From Rhynchospora pubera (Eukaryota; Streptophyta; Magnoliopsida; Poales; Cyperaceae), in NCBI GenBank assembly GCA_028095005.1, contig CM051460.1:284062238-284126237 (forward strand): a stretch of DNA of 64,000 nucleotides, written 5' to 3'. Shown here one piece after another: positions 15,301 to 28,115 of the stretch (position 1 is its first letter; each line of letters begins with the position of its first letter). The position numbers and the translations under genes were made by a program. A model generated the notes under the pieces. It made no database searches. It had not been told where the DNA came from and saw nothing but the letters and a program-made list of their open reading frames with translations.

Positions 15301-18300
15301 ATTGCGCATAGAAATTTCAAACAATGCAATTCTGAGAATTACTTGAGAATTTCAAACGTTTCTGGATTCATTATTAGTCATTTCATCACAATAACCGATA
15401 TTTAAACTCTTTATACAGTCAAGAATATGATTTATGTGTTATTTATTAAGAATATTGGATTATACAGTGCAAATACGCATATAAAGTGCAAATAATGCGA
15501 TACGGAGCATCATTTGAGCATTTCAAACGTTTCTGGATTCATTCTAAGTCATTTCATCACAATAATTTACATTTACACTCTATATACTGTGAAGAATATG
15601 ATTCATGTGTTATTTATTCAAAAATATTGGATTATATGGCGCAAATATGCATATAAAGTGCCAATAACGCAATTCTGGATATTACATGAGCATTTCAAAC
15701 GTTTCTGGATTCATTCTAAGTAATTTCATCACAATAATCTACATTTATATTCTTCGTACTTTCAAGAATGTGATTCATGTGTTATTTATTCAAATTGATT
15801 GGATTATAGTTGCCAATTACACATATAAAGTGAAATAATTCAATTCTGAGGATTATTTGAGTATTTCAATCGTTTTTGGATTCATTCTATGTCACTTCAT
15901 AACAATAATGAACTTTTAAACTCTTTTTAGTTGCACGAATATGATTCATGTGGTATTTATTCAAAAAGATTGGATTATACAAAGTAATTACTCATATGAA
16001 GTGCAAATAAAAGAATTCTGAGCATTATTTGAGCATTTCAGGCGTTTCTGGATTCATTATAAGTAATTTCGTCACAATAATCAACATTTAAACTCTTTAT
16101 ACTTGCAAAAATATGATTCATGTGGTATTTATTCAAAAATATTGGATTATATAAGGCAAATACACATATAAGTTGCAAATATTGCAATTCTGATTGTCAT
16201 TTGAAAATTTCAATCGTTTCAGAATTTATTCTAAGTCATTTCATGACATAATCTACATTTAAACTCTTTATACTATCAAAAATATTATTCATATGTTATT
16301 TATTAAAAAAATATTGGTTTATGTAGGGCAATTATGCATTTAAATTTCAAATTATGCAATTCTGAGCATCATTTGAGTATTTCAATCATTTCTGGATTGA
16401 TTCTAAGTCATTTCATCAAAATAATATACATTTAAACTTTTTTATACTGTCATGAATTACGACGCATGTGTTATTTATTCAAAAAGATTGCAATATACGA
16501 CGCAAATACGCCTATAAAGTGCAAATAACGCAATTCTGATAATTATATGATAATTTCCGGCGTTTCTTGATTCATTCTAAGTTATTTCATCACAATAATT
16601 TACATTTAAACTCTTTATATTGACAAAAATATGATTCGTGTGTTATTTATTCAAAAGATTGGTTTATAGAGGTCAATTGCGCATATAAATTTCAAACAAT
16701 GAAATTCTGAGAAACATTTGAGAATTTCAATCGTTTCTAGATTCATTCTTAGTCATTTCATCACAATAATATACATTTAAACTCTTTATACTGTCAATAA
16801 TATGATTCATGTGTTATTTATTCAAAAAGATTGGTTTATAGGGGGCAATTGCGCATAGAAATTTCAAACAATGCAATTCTGAGAATTACTTGAGAATTTC
16901 AGACGTTTCTGGATTCTTTATTAGTCATTTCATCACAATAACCGATATTTAAACTCCTTATACTGTCAAGAATATGATTTAAGTGTTATTTATTAAAAAA
17001 ATTTGGATTATACAGTGCAAATACGCATATAAATTGCAAATAATGCAATACGGAGCATCATTTGAGCATTTCAAACGTTTCTGGATTCATTCTAAGTCAT
17101 TTCATCACAATAATTTACATTTACACTCTATATACTGTGAAGAATATGATTCATGTGTTATTTATTCAAAAATATTGGTTTATATGGCGCAAATACGCAT
17201 ATAAAGTGCAAATAACTCAATTCTTGATATTACATGAGCTTTTCAAACGTTTCTGGATTCATTCTAAGTAATTTCATCACAATAATCTACATTTATATTC
17301 TTCGTACTTTCAAGAATATGATTCATGTGTTATTTATTCAAATTGATTGGATTATAGTGGGCAATTACACATATAAAGTGAAATAATTCAATTCTGAGGA
17401 TTATTTGAGTATTTCAATCGTTTTTGGATTCATTCTATGTCATTTCATAACAATAATGAACTTTTAAACTCTTTATAGTTGCACGAATATGATTCATGGG
17501 GTATTTATTCAAAAAGATTGGATTATACAAATTAATTACTCATATGAAGTGCAAATAAAAGAATTCTGAGCATCATTTGAGCATTTCAGGCATTTCTGGA
17601 TTCATTATAAGTAATTTCATCTCAATAATCAACATTTAAACTCTTTATACTTGCAAAAATTTGATTCATGTGGTTTTTATTCAAAAATATTGGATTATAT
17701 CAGGCAAATACACATATAAATTGCAAATATTGCAATTCTGATTGTCATTTGAACATTTCAATCGTTTCAGAATTTATTCTAAGTCATTTCATCACAATAA
17801 TCTACATTTAAACTCTTTATACTGTCAAAAATATTATTCATATGTTATTTATTAAAAAAATATTGGTTTATGTTGGGCAATTATGCATATAAATTTCAAA
17901 TTATGCAATTCGGAGCATCATTTGTGTATTTCAATCATTTCTGGATTGATTCTAAATCATTTCATCACAATAATATACATTTAAACTTTTTATACTGTCA
18001 AGAATATGATTCATGTGTTATTTATTAAAAAAGATTGTATTATACGACGCAAATACGCATATAAAGTGCAAATAACGCAATTCTGATCATTATCTGATCA
18101 TTTCAGACGTTTCTTGTTTCATTCTAAGTTATTTCGTCACAATAATTTACATTTAAACTCTTTATACTGTCAAAAATATGATTCATGTGTTATTTATTCA
18201 AAAGATTGGTTTATAGAGGTCAATTGCGCATATAAATTTCAAACAATGCAATTCTGAGAAACATTAGAGAATTTCAATCGTTTCTTGATTCATTCTAAGT

Positions 18301-19900
18301 CATTTCATCATAATAATATACATTTAAACTCTTTATACTGTCAAGAATATGATTCATGTGTTATTTATTCAAAAAGATTGGTTTATAGGGGGCAATTGCG
18401 CATAGAAATTTCAAAAAATGCAATTCTGAGAATTACTTGAGAATTTCAAACGTTTCTGGATTCATTATTAGTCATTTCATCACAATAACAGATATTTAAA
18501 CTCTTTATACAGTCAAGAATATGATTTTTGTGTTATTTATTATGAAAATTGGATTATACAGTGCAAATACGCATATAAAGTGCAAATAATGCGATACGGT
18601 GCATCAATTGAGCATTTCAAACGTTTCTGGATTCATTCTAAGTCATTTCATCACAATAATTTACATTTACACTCTATATACTGTGAAGAATATGATTCAT
18701 GTGTTATTTATTCAAAAATATTGGATTATATGGCGCAAATACGCATATAAAGTGCAAATAACGCAATTCTGGATATTACATGAGCATTTAAAACGTTTCT
18801 GGATTCATTCTAAGTAATTTCATCACAATAATCTACATTTATATTCTTCGTACTTTCAAGAATGTGATTCATGTGTTATTTATTCTACTTGATTGGATTA
18901 TAGAAGTCAATTGCGCATATAAATTTCAAACAATGCAATTCTGAGAAACATTTGAGAATTTCAATCGTTTCTTGATTCATTCTAAGTCATTTCATCACAA
19001 TAATATACATTTAAACTCTTTATACTGTCAAGAATATGATTCATGTGTTATTTATTCAAAAAGATTGGTTTATAGGGGGCAATTGCGCATATAAATTTCA
19101 AACAATGCAATTCTGAGAATTACTTGAGAATTTCAGACGTTTCTGGATTCATTATTAGTCATTTCATCACAATAACCGATATTTAAACTCCTTGTACTGT
19201 CAAGAATTTGATTTATGTGTTATTTATTAAAATAATTCTATTATACAGTGCAAATACGCATATAAAGTGCAAATAATGCAATACGGAGCATCATTTGAGC
19301 ATTTCAAACGTTTCTGGATTCATTCTAAGTCATTTCATCACAATAATTTACATTTACACTCTATATACTGTGAAGAATATGATTCATGTGTTATTTATTC
19401 AAAAATATTGGATTATATGGCGCAAATACGCATATAAAGTGCAAATAACTCAATTCTGGATATTACATGAGCTTTTCAAACGTTTCTGGATTCATTCTAA
19501 GTAATTTCATCACAATAATCTACATTTATATTCTTCGTACTTTCAAGAATATGATTCATGTGTTATTTATTCAAATTGATTGGATTATAGTGGGCAATTA
19601 CACATATAAAGTGAAATAATTCAATTCTGAGGATTATTTGAGTATTTCAATCGTTTTTGGATTCATTCTATGTCAGTTCATAACAATAATGAACTTTTAA
19701 ACTCTTTATAGTTGCACGAATATGATTCATGTGGTATTTATTCAAAAAGATTGGATTATACAAATTAATTACTCATATGAAGTGCAAATAAAAGAATTCT
19801 GAGCATCATTTGAGCATTTCAGGCATTTCTGGATTCATTATAAGTAATTTCATCTCAATAATCAACATTTAAACCCTTTATACTTGCAAAAATTTGATTC
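12359..19900 (+). repeat. 7542-bp, 44-monomer higher-order repeat, copy 2
   Basis: The same 44-monomer order as copy 1, colinear base for base at an offset of 7542. On reading, only scattered single-base differences are visible, for example around 5570 versus 13112 and 16275 versus 8733. This implies recent duplication or homogenisation at the 7.5-kb scale. Confidence 0.9.
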
Positions 19901-22900
19901 ATGTGGTTTTTATTCAAAAATATTGGATTATATCAGGCAAAAATACACATATAAATTGCAAATATTGCAATTCTGATTGTCATTTGAACATTTCAATCGT
20001 TTCCGAATTTATTCTAAGTCATTTCATCACAATAATCTACATTTAAACTCTTTATACTGTCAAAAATATTATTCATATGTTATTTATTAAAAAAATATTG
20101 GTTTATGTAGGGCAATTATGCATATAAATTTCAAATTATGCAATTCGGAGCATCATTTGAGTATTTCAATCATTTCTGGATTGATTCTAAATCATTTCAT
20201 CACAATAATATACATTTAAACTTTTTATACTGTCAAGAATATGATTCATGTGTTATTTATTAAAAAAGATTGTATTATACGACGCAAATAAGCATATAAA
20301 GTGCAAATAACGCAATTCTGATCATTATCTGATCATTTCAGACGTTTCTTGATTCATTCTAAGTTATTTCGTCACAATAATTTACATTTAAACTCTTTAT
20401 ACTGTCAAAAATATGATTCATGTGTTATTTATTCAAAAGATTGGTTTATAGAGGTCAATTGCGCATATAAATTTCAAGCTATGCAATTCTGAGAAACATT
20501 TGAGAATTTCAATCGTTTCTTGATTCATTCTAAGTCATTTCATCACAATAATATACATTTAAACTCTTTATACTGTCAAGAATATGATTAATGTGTTATT
20601 TATTCAAAAAGATTGGTTTATAGGGGGCAATTGCGCATAGAAATTTCAAACAATGCAATTTTGAGAATTACATTAGAATTTCAAATGTTTCTGGATTCAT
20701 TATTAGTCATTTCATCACAATAACCGATATTTAAACTCTTTATACAGTCAAGAATATGATTTATGTGTTATTTATTAAGAAAATTGGATTATACAGTGCA
20801 AATACTCATATAAAGTGCAAATAATGCGATACGGATCATCATTTGAGCATTTCAAACGTTTCTGGATTCATTCTAAGTCATTTCATCACAATAATTAAAC
20901 TCTATATACTGTGAAGAATATGATTCATGTGTTATTTATTCAAAAATATTGGATTATATGGCGCAAATACGCATATAAAGTGCAAATAACGCAATTCTGG
21001 ATATTACATGAGCATTTCAAACGTTTCTGGATTCATTCTAAGTAATTTCATCACAATAATCTACATTTATATTCTTCGTACATTTATTTTTTCAAATTGA
21101 TTGGATTATAGAAGTCAATTGCGCATATAAATTTCAAACAATGCAATTCTGAGAAACATTTGAGAATTTCAATCGTTTCTTGATTCATTCTAAGTCATTT
21201 CATCACTATAATATACATTTAAACTCTTTATACTGTCAAGAATATGATTCTTGTGTTATTTATTCAAAAAGATTGGTTTATAGGGGGCAATTGCGCATAG
21301 AAATTTCAAACAATGCAATTCTGAGAATTACTTGAGAATTTCAGACGTTTCTGGATTCATTATTAGTCATTTCATCACAATAACCGATATTTAAACTCCT
21401 TATACTGTCAAGAATTTGATTTATGTGTTATTTATTAAAAACATTCTATTATACAGTGCAAATACGCATATAAAGTGCAAATAATGCAATACGGAGCATC
21501 ATTTGAGCATTTCAAACGTTTCTGGATTCATTCTAAGTCATTTCATCACAATAATTTACATTTACACTCTATATACTGTGAATAATATGATTCATGTGTT
21601 ATTTATTCAAAAATATTGGATTATATGGCGCAAATACGCATATAAAGTGCAAATAACTCAATTCTGGATATTACATGAGCTTTTCAAACGTTTCTGGATT
21701 CATTCTAAGTAATTTCGTCACAATAATCTACATTTATATTCTTCGTACTTTCAAGAATATGATTCATGTGTTATTTATTCAAATTGATTGGATTATAGTG
21801 GGCAATTACACATATAAATTGAAATAATTCAATTCTGAGGATTATTTGAGTATTTCAATCGTTTTTGGATTCATTCTATGTCATTTCATAACAATAAGGA
21901 ACTTTTAAACTCTTTATAGTTGCACGAATATGATTCATGTGGTATTTATTCAAAAAGATTGGATTATACAAATTAATTACTCATATGAAGTGCAAATAAA
22001 AGAATTCTGAGCATCATTTGAGCATTTCAGTCATTTCTGGATTCATTATAAGTAATTTCATCTCAATAATCAACATTTAAACTCTTTATACTTGCAAAAA
22101 TTTGATTCATGTGGTTTTTATTCAAAAATATTGGATTATATCAGGCAAATACACATATAAATTGCAAATATTGCAATTCTGATTGTCATTTGAACATTTC
22201 AATCGTTTCAGAATTTATTCTAAGTCATTTCATCACAATAATCTACATATAAACTCTTTATACTGTCAAAAATATTATTCATATGTTAATTATTAAAAAA
22301 ATATTGGTTTATGTAGGGCAATTATGCATATAAATTTCAAATTATGCAATTCGGAGCATCATTTGAGTATTTCAATCATTTCTGGATTGATTCTAAATCA
22401 TTTCATCACAATAATATACATTTAAACTTTTTATACTGTCAAGAATATGATTCATGTGTTATTTATTAAAAAAGATTGTATTATACGACGCAAATACGCA
22501 TATAAAGTGCAAACAACGCAATTCTGATAATTATATGATAATTTCAGACGTTTCTTGATTCATTCTAAGTTACTTCATCACAATAATTTGCATTTAAACT
22601 CTTTATATTGTCAAAAATATGATTCGTGTGTTATTTATTCAAAAGATTGGTTTATAGAGGTCAATTGCGCATATAAATTTCAAACAATGCAATTCTGAGA
22701 AACATTTGAGAATTTCAATCGTTTCTTGATTCATTCTAAGTCATTTCATCACAATAATATACATTTAAACTCTTTATACTGTCAAGAATATGATTCATGT
22801 GTTATTTATTCAAAAAGTTTGGTTTATAGGGGGCAATTGCGCATAGAAATTTCAAACAATGCAATTCTGAGAATTACTTGAGAATTTCAAACGTTTCTGG

Positions 22901-24618
22901 ATTCATTATTAGTCATTTCATCACAATAACAGATATTTAAACTCTTTATACAGTCAAGAATATGATTTATGTTTTATTTATTAAGAAAATTGGATTATAC
23001 AGTGCAAATACGCATATAAAGTGCAAATAATGTAATACGGAGCATCATTTGAGCATTTCAAACGTTTCTGGATTCATTCTAAGTCATTTCATCACAATAA
23101 ATTACATTTACACTCTATATACTGTGAAGAATATGGTTCATGTGTTATTTATTCAAAAATATTGGATTATATGGCTCGAATACGCATATAAAGTGCAAAT
23201 AACGCAATTCTGGATATTACATGAGCATTTCAAACGTTTCTGGATTCATTCTAAGTAATTTCATCACAATAATCTACATTTATATTCTTCGTACTTTCAA
23301 GAATATGATTCATGTGTTATTTATTCAAATTGATTGGATTATAGTGGGCAATTACACATATAAAGTGAAATAATTCAATTCTGAGAATTATTTGAGTATT
23401 TCAATCGTTTTTGGATTCATTCTATGTCATTTCATAACAATAATGAACTTTTAAACTCTTTATAGTTGCACGAATATGATTCATGTGGTATTTATTCAAA
23501 AAGATTGGATTATACAAAGTAATTACTCATATGAAGTGCAAATAAAAGAATTCTGAGCATCATTTGAGCATTTCAGGCGTTTCTGGATTCATTATAAGTA
23601 ATTTCATCACAATAATCAACATTTAAACTCTTTATACTTGCAAAAATATGATTCATGTGGTATTTATTCAAAAATATTGGATTATATAAGGCAAATACAC
23701 ATATAAATTGCAAATATTGCAATTCTGATTGTCATTTGAACATTTCAATCGTTTCAGAATTTTTTCTAAGTCATTTCATCACAATAATCTACATTTAAAC
23801 TCTTTATACTGTCAAAAATATTATGCATATGTTATTTATTAAAAAAATATTGGTTTATGTAGGGCAATTATGCATATAAATTTCAAATTATGCAATTCTG
23901 AGCATCATTTGAGTATTTCAATCATTTCTGGATTGATTCTAAGTCATTTCATCACAATAATATACATTTAAACTTTTTATACTGTCAAGAATATGATTCA
24001 TGTGTTATTTTTTCAAAAAGATTGGATTATACGATGCAAATACGCATATAAAGTGCAAATAACGCAATTCTGATCATTATATGATCATTTCAGACGTTTC
24101 TTGATTCATTCTAAGTTATTTCATCACAATAATTTACATTTAAACTCTTTATACAGTCAAAAATATGATTCATGTGTTATTTATTCAAATGATTGGTTTA
24201 TAGAGGTCAATTGCGCATATAAATTTCATACAATGCAATTCTGAGCAACATTTGAGAATTTCAATCATTTTTCTATTCATTCTAAGTCATTTCATCACAA
24301 TAATATACATTTAAACTCTTTATACTGTCAAGAATATGATTCATGTGTTATTTATTCAAAAAGATTGGTTTATACTGGGAAATAACACACATAAATATTA
24401 AATAATGCAATTATATGCATCAGTTGAGCATTTTAATCGTTTCTGGATTCATTCTAATCTTTTTCATCATAATAATCTACATTTAAACTCTATACTTTCA
24501 AGAATATGATTCATGTGTTATTTATTCAAAAAGTTTGGATTAGACATTGCAAATACGCAGATGAAGTTTAAATAAAATAATTCTGAGCATTATTCGAGCA
24601 TTTCAATCATTTTTGAAT
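19901..24618 (+). repeat. 7542-bp higher-order repeat, copy 3, partial and diverging, with array edge
   Basis: It starts as H I A B C D E (F/B) C D E F G, like the other copies, and continues as regular A-I order. Differences accumulate beyond about 22450. The last monomers, from about 24340, carry many changes, and satellite homology stops around 24618. The copy is therefore truncated at about 4.7 kb. Confidence 0.85.
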
Positions 24619-26526
24619 TCAAGCAGGGAATTGGTGACAGAAAGATGGGTGTCATAATGGAACAATTATTTTTGTTTTTGACTGAAAACCGTAGGCAAAG
24701 TAAAATGATACGGTTATTTTCATGAAGCAGTTATAACTTATACGAAGAACAAAGAGAAATGAAAATAATACGTGGGCTCGAAGCCAAGTTAAAATCGGAT
24801 ATTCATGAGATGTAAACAGAATAATGAAGTGTACCACATATATAAAGGAATAAAAATAAAATATTTAAAGAAGATGCATAAATGCATAATTTGGCCGGGT
24901 GATAAAATTTGAAACATTCATTAATTGGTGTTACCATTTCGGTCAATGAGTGGTCAACACGAGCAAAATATATAGGCTAGGCCTAGGAAAGATTTGAAAT
25001 GGAAATAACTAGCCATATTTTTCGAGCTTTGCACGATTATTTTTTTCATAAATTTTTGATAAAAAATATAAAATAGAAAATAGAATAATGTATCATTGTA
25101 ATTTATATAATTTTTCCAGAACATCTATAAAATTTCAGAAAAACATAATTTTGAAGGCTAGTGAACAATTAAATAAAAAAAACTAAAATCTTAAATGATT
25201 TAATTAAAAATGTATAATTCATAACTTATGAGATTTAATAGATTTTGAATGAGTTGATTAAATTAGATTTATCATTCAAATAAATATAAAAGTTAAACTT
25301 AAGATGCACAAATGGGCCTGCGCATCATGATACGCAGTAGCATTACTCTATATTTATATTACATTTTTATTTTTTTTAAAATAATAAGATCTCAATAACG
25401 CAACAATAAAATTAAAAATAATAAATAAATTATAGAAGATGTTTGCTAAATTCAAACCATTAAAATGTAAAATATCATTCATGACATTTGTAAGATATAA
25501 AAAATTATGTAAAATATTTTAAAATTATAAAATAATAAATTATCAGTAATATATATTTTTTTAATTTTGTGACTATGCACGAAAAAAATTCATCCCAAAA
25601 AAATTAAGAAGATCCTCAAACATTTTAACACATGAATACATTTCTTAAATTATAGAAATTAAATATATTTCTTAAAACATTTTGAAGTCTCAATTAAAAA
25701 AAAAACATTAGTGTATTCCTCACATATTTTTGTGCATGCATATCAAAATTTAATTTTGAAATGAATTTTAAAATGTTCTGAAATAATTAAAAAGCTAATG
25801 TAATATTTTCTACCAAAATAATTAAATGGGGACGTCTAGTTTAAGAGTAAATGAAGACAAATTCAGGAAGAAGGATGATGAATACTCAGGGACGGAGCAA
25901 TTTTTTTTAATGGGTGTAATTAAAATCTGATTATCAATTTCATAATAATATTAATAGAATTTGAACATGAAAATTCTTGATTTTTAATTATGGGGTTCAA
26001 CAATTGAAATATATTTATATTTTTATGGAATTCAAATGCATAATTTTTTATGAATATGATCTACTTAACCACAAAATACATACAAAAATATTAGACTCAC
26101 AAAAAAATAGTGGTGACATTGCACCCCCTTTGATCTACTTTCATCCGTCAATGTAAATACTATCCGCTTTGGTACGCCTCATTAGTTCCAAATGGGATTT
26201 ATAAATTTTTCCTAATCATTATATATAGAAGGTCTTCACTCAGCTTATAATGAAAGCTTGATTTTGGAGCCAACATTGTCATTCATTAGCCACCTAAAAT
26301 AAAATTAAAGGGTAAAAATATGGCTCCATACACATGGTGGGAGTGAGGATTAATCGCTGACGTCATTTGAGTACGGTAGAAAAGCCTCCTGGAAATAATG
26401 CAATTCTGAAAAGTGAAAACCTATCGTGAGAAATTTGTATGCATGTCATGAAAATCTATGGTGAGAAATCGAATCACCGGAATCAAATGTAAATGAAATA
26501 TTTTGTTAAAATTTCAGGGTGTTACA
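24619..26526. other. AT-rich single-copy-like sequence between satellite blocks
   Basis: No supportable gene. The sequence is strongly AT-rich with homopolymer runs. A segment beginning CAGGGACGGAGC at about 25879 and closing with CATCCGTCAATG at about 26143-26154 looks like a degraded transposon, but no clean terminal repeats or target duplication could be defined. A satellite-like scrap (AAATAATGCAATTCTGAAAA) lies at 26394-26413. Confidence 0.6.
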
Positions 26527-27187
26527 AAACTCTTTATACGGTCAAGAATGTGCTTAATGTGTTATTTATTTAAAAAGATTGGATTATACAGTGCAAATAC
26601 GCATATAAAGTGCAAATAATGCAATTCTAAGCATCATTTAGCATTTCAATCGTTTTTTAATCATTCTAAGTCATTTCATCACAATAATCTACATTTAAAT
26701 TATTTATACTGTCAAGAATATGATTCATGTGTTATTTTTTCAAAAAGATTGGATTATACAGTGCATTTACGCATATAAATTTCAAATAATTCAATTCTGA
26801 AAATTATTTTGAGCATTTTAATCGTTTCTGGTCATTCTATGTCATTTCATCACAATGATCTACATTTAAACTCTTTATACTGTCAAGAATATGATTCATG
26901 TGTTATTTATTTAAAAAGATTGGATTATACGGTGCAAATATGCATGTAAAGTGCAAATAATGCAATTCTAAGAATCATTTGAGCATTTCAATCGTTTCTG
27001 GATTCATTCTATGTCATTTCATCACAATAATCTACATTTAAACTCTTTATACTGTCAAAAATATGATTCATATGTTATTTATTTTAAAAAATTAGATTAT
27101 ACGGTGCAAATACGCATGTAAAGTGCAAATAATGTAATTCTGAATATCATTTGAGAATTTCAATGATGTGGTGCAAATACGCATATA
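26527..27187 (+). repeat. Detached satellite island, about four diverged monomers
   Basis: Four consecutive monomers related to the 1-24618 satellite, in the same orientation, with landmarks AAACTCTTTATAC and ATTCATGTGTTATTT at about 171-bp spacing. They are more divergent than the main array. The last monomer is broken: after GAGAATTTCAATG the sequence jumps to GGTGCAAATACGCATATA. Confidence 0.88.
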
Positions 27188-27210
27188 GAATGATTAAGTT
27201 TAAATGACTA

Positions 27211-27230
27211 ACAATATAAAGAGTTTAAAC
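27211..27230 (-). repeat. Short inverted satellite fragment
   Basis: ACAATATAAAGAGTTTAAAC is the reverse complement of the satellite landmark TTTAAACTCTTTATACTGT, with one substitution. It lies just beyond the satellite island, in the opposite orientation to every other copy in the window. It is only about 20 bp, so chance is not excluded. Confidence 0.45.
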
Positions 27231-27288
27231 CCTGATCAAGTTTCTGGATTCTTTGTAAACCGTCTAGGTTTACACTGGGATCATTTCC

Positions 27289-27540
27289 TCTCCCTTTCAT
27301 GGAGAGCTGAATGCAATTATACTTGCTATGCGTGAAGGTTATCAAGAAGGACTAAAAGATTGCACTTTCTTTACTGACTGCCTGTTCTGTTGCTATGGAG
27401 TGAGAATGTTCAATGCGTGTAACTATAATTGTGTTTTCTGTCGGAGGGATTTAAATGCAGAGGCACATTGCCTTACTAATTATGCTAGGAGAAATAGAAT
27501 AGGGGTTCAGGGGTTCACTTATCCATTATTGAGTGTTTGA
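27289..27540 (+). pseudogene. RNase-H-like domain remnant (retroelement or RVT_3-type)
   Basis: An open stretch ends in a stop at 27538-27540. Its translation resembles the plant RNase-H-like domain found downstream of LINE-type reverse transcriptases: GELNAIILAMREGYQEGLKD, then FTDCL at the position of the second catalytic Asp, and later RRDLNAEAHCLTNYARR, matching the usual R-R-x-x-N-x-x-A-(H/D)-x-L-(A/T) tail. Only about 80 residues survive. The N-terminal strand carrying the first catalytic Asp is not visible upstream, and there is no RT domain or start context. I read it as a decayed fragment. Translation from an ATG at 27328 would give a 70-aa peptide, but nothing suggests a functional gene. 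Confidence 0.6.
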
Positions 27541-28115
27541 TATTGTATCTGTACTTCTGAATTCAGTTTACTGGTATTTGCCTACGGGCCTTAAAGCTGA
27601 AAAAAAAAATGTATCTTAGATAAATGATATACTAATTCCCAATCCCCTACAGCTATTTATAACGCATATATTATAGTAATTTTCCAGTCCCACTGAAGCG
27701 TAGAGAAACCACTGGCTTTGGTATACAGAATAATTTAGTGTCCCCGTTTAGTACTGATAATCATAGATATAAATCTTTTCAGAACAGAAAAAATAAAGAA
27801 ACACTTTGTATGAGCTGAAGGCTTGAAGCATCATTCTTTTATAAAAGAGCAACCCAATACAAATTTTATAGAAGAATATTATTTCTCTCCCCTTTATGCC
27901 CGTCTGCCTTTCTACTATTTCAATAAAGAAAGCTATAAGGCTAAGTACATGCACATTACAGGGTGTAAATTCTATGCTTAACAAAGTACATCAATTATCT
28001 CAATAGTTTGGAAAAACACAAAAAAAAATGCCTTTCTATAAAACATGGCCATGGTAATCATACTCAAAGTGTTAATAGTACAATAAAGGTAACTCAGGTA
28101 GGTTAAGAGCTTCTC
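27541..28115. other. Intergenic, probable 3' UTR and flank of the MATE gene
   Basis: No coding sequence is recognised. The part adjacent to 28116 is expected to hold the 3' UTR of the minus-strand MATE gene. No definite polyadenylation signal was assigned. Confidence 0.5.

Larger units (their letters stand above)
1..24618 (+). repeat. Tandem satellite array, ~171-bp monomer
   Basis: The segment is a head-to-tail array of AT-rich monomers of about 171 bp. Landmarks such as TTTCATCACAATAAT and ATTCATGTGTTATTTATT recur at this spacing throughout (for example monomer starts near 2, 163, 334, 504, 676, 849, 1018 and 1192). All copies have the same orientation. Nine monomer types can be told apart by the segment after GTTATTTATT: A (GTATTATACGACGC), B (TTTATAGAGGTC), C (TTTATAGGGGGC), D (TTATACAGTGC), E (TTATATGGCGC), F (TTATAGTTGGC), G (TTATACAAAGT), H (TTATATAAGGC or TTATATCAGGC) and I (TTTATGTAGGGC). 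They follow in the fixed order A-I. No gene is present. The unit length and higher-order structure fit a centromeric or pericentromeric satellite, but that location is inferred. Monomers after 24340 are visibly more diverged, as at an array edge. Confidence 0.97.

Noticed and set aside
1785..23258. Family of ~69-aa open frames recurring in the satellite array (starting S-I-S-N-V-S-G-F)
   Set aside because: They start at TTG or GTG rather than ATG, lie wholly within type D/E satellite monomers and recur only because the repeat recurs. No codon bias or domain supports coding.
1..24618. CRISPR-like interpretation of the regular repeats
   Set aside because: The repeats are contiguous 171-bp monomers without unique spacers in a plant genome, so this is a satellite and not a CRISPR array.
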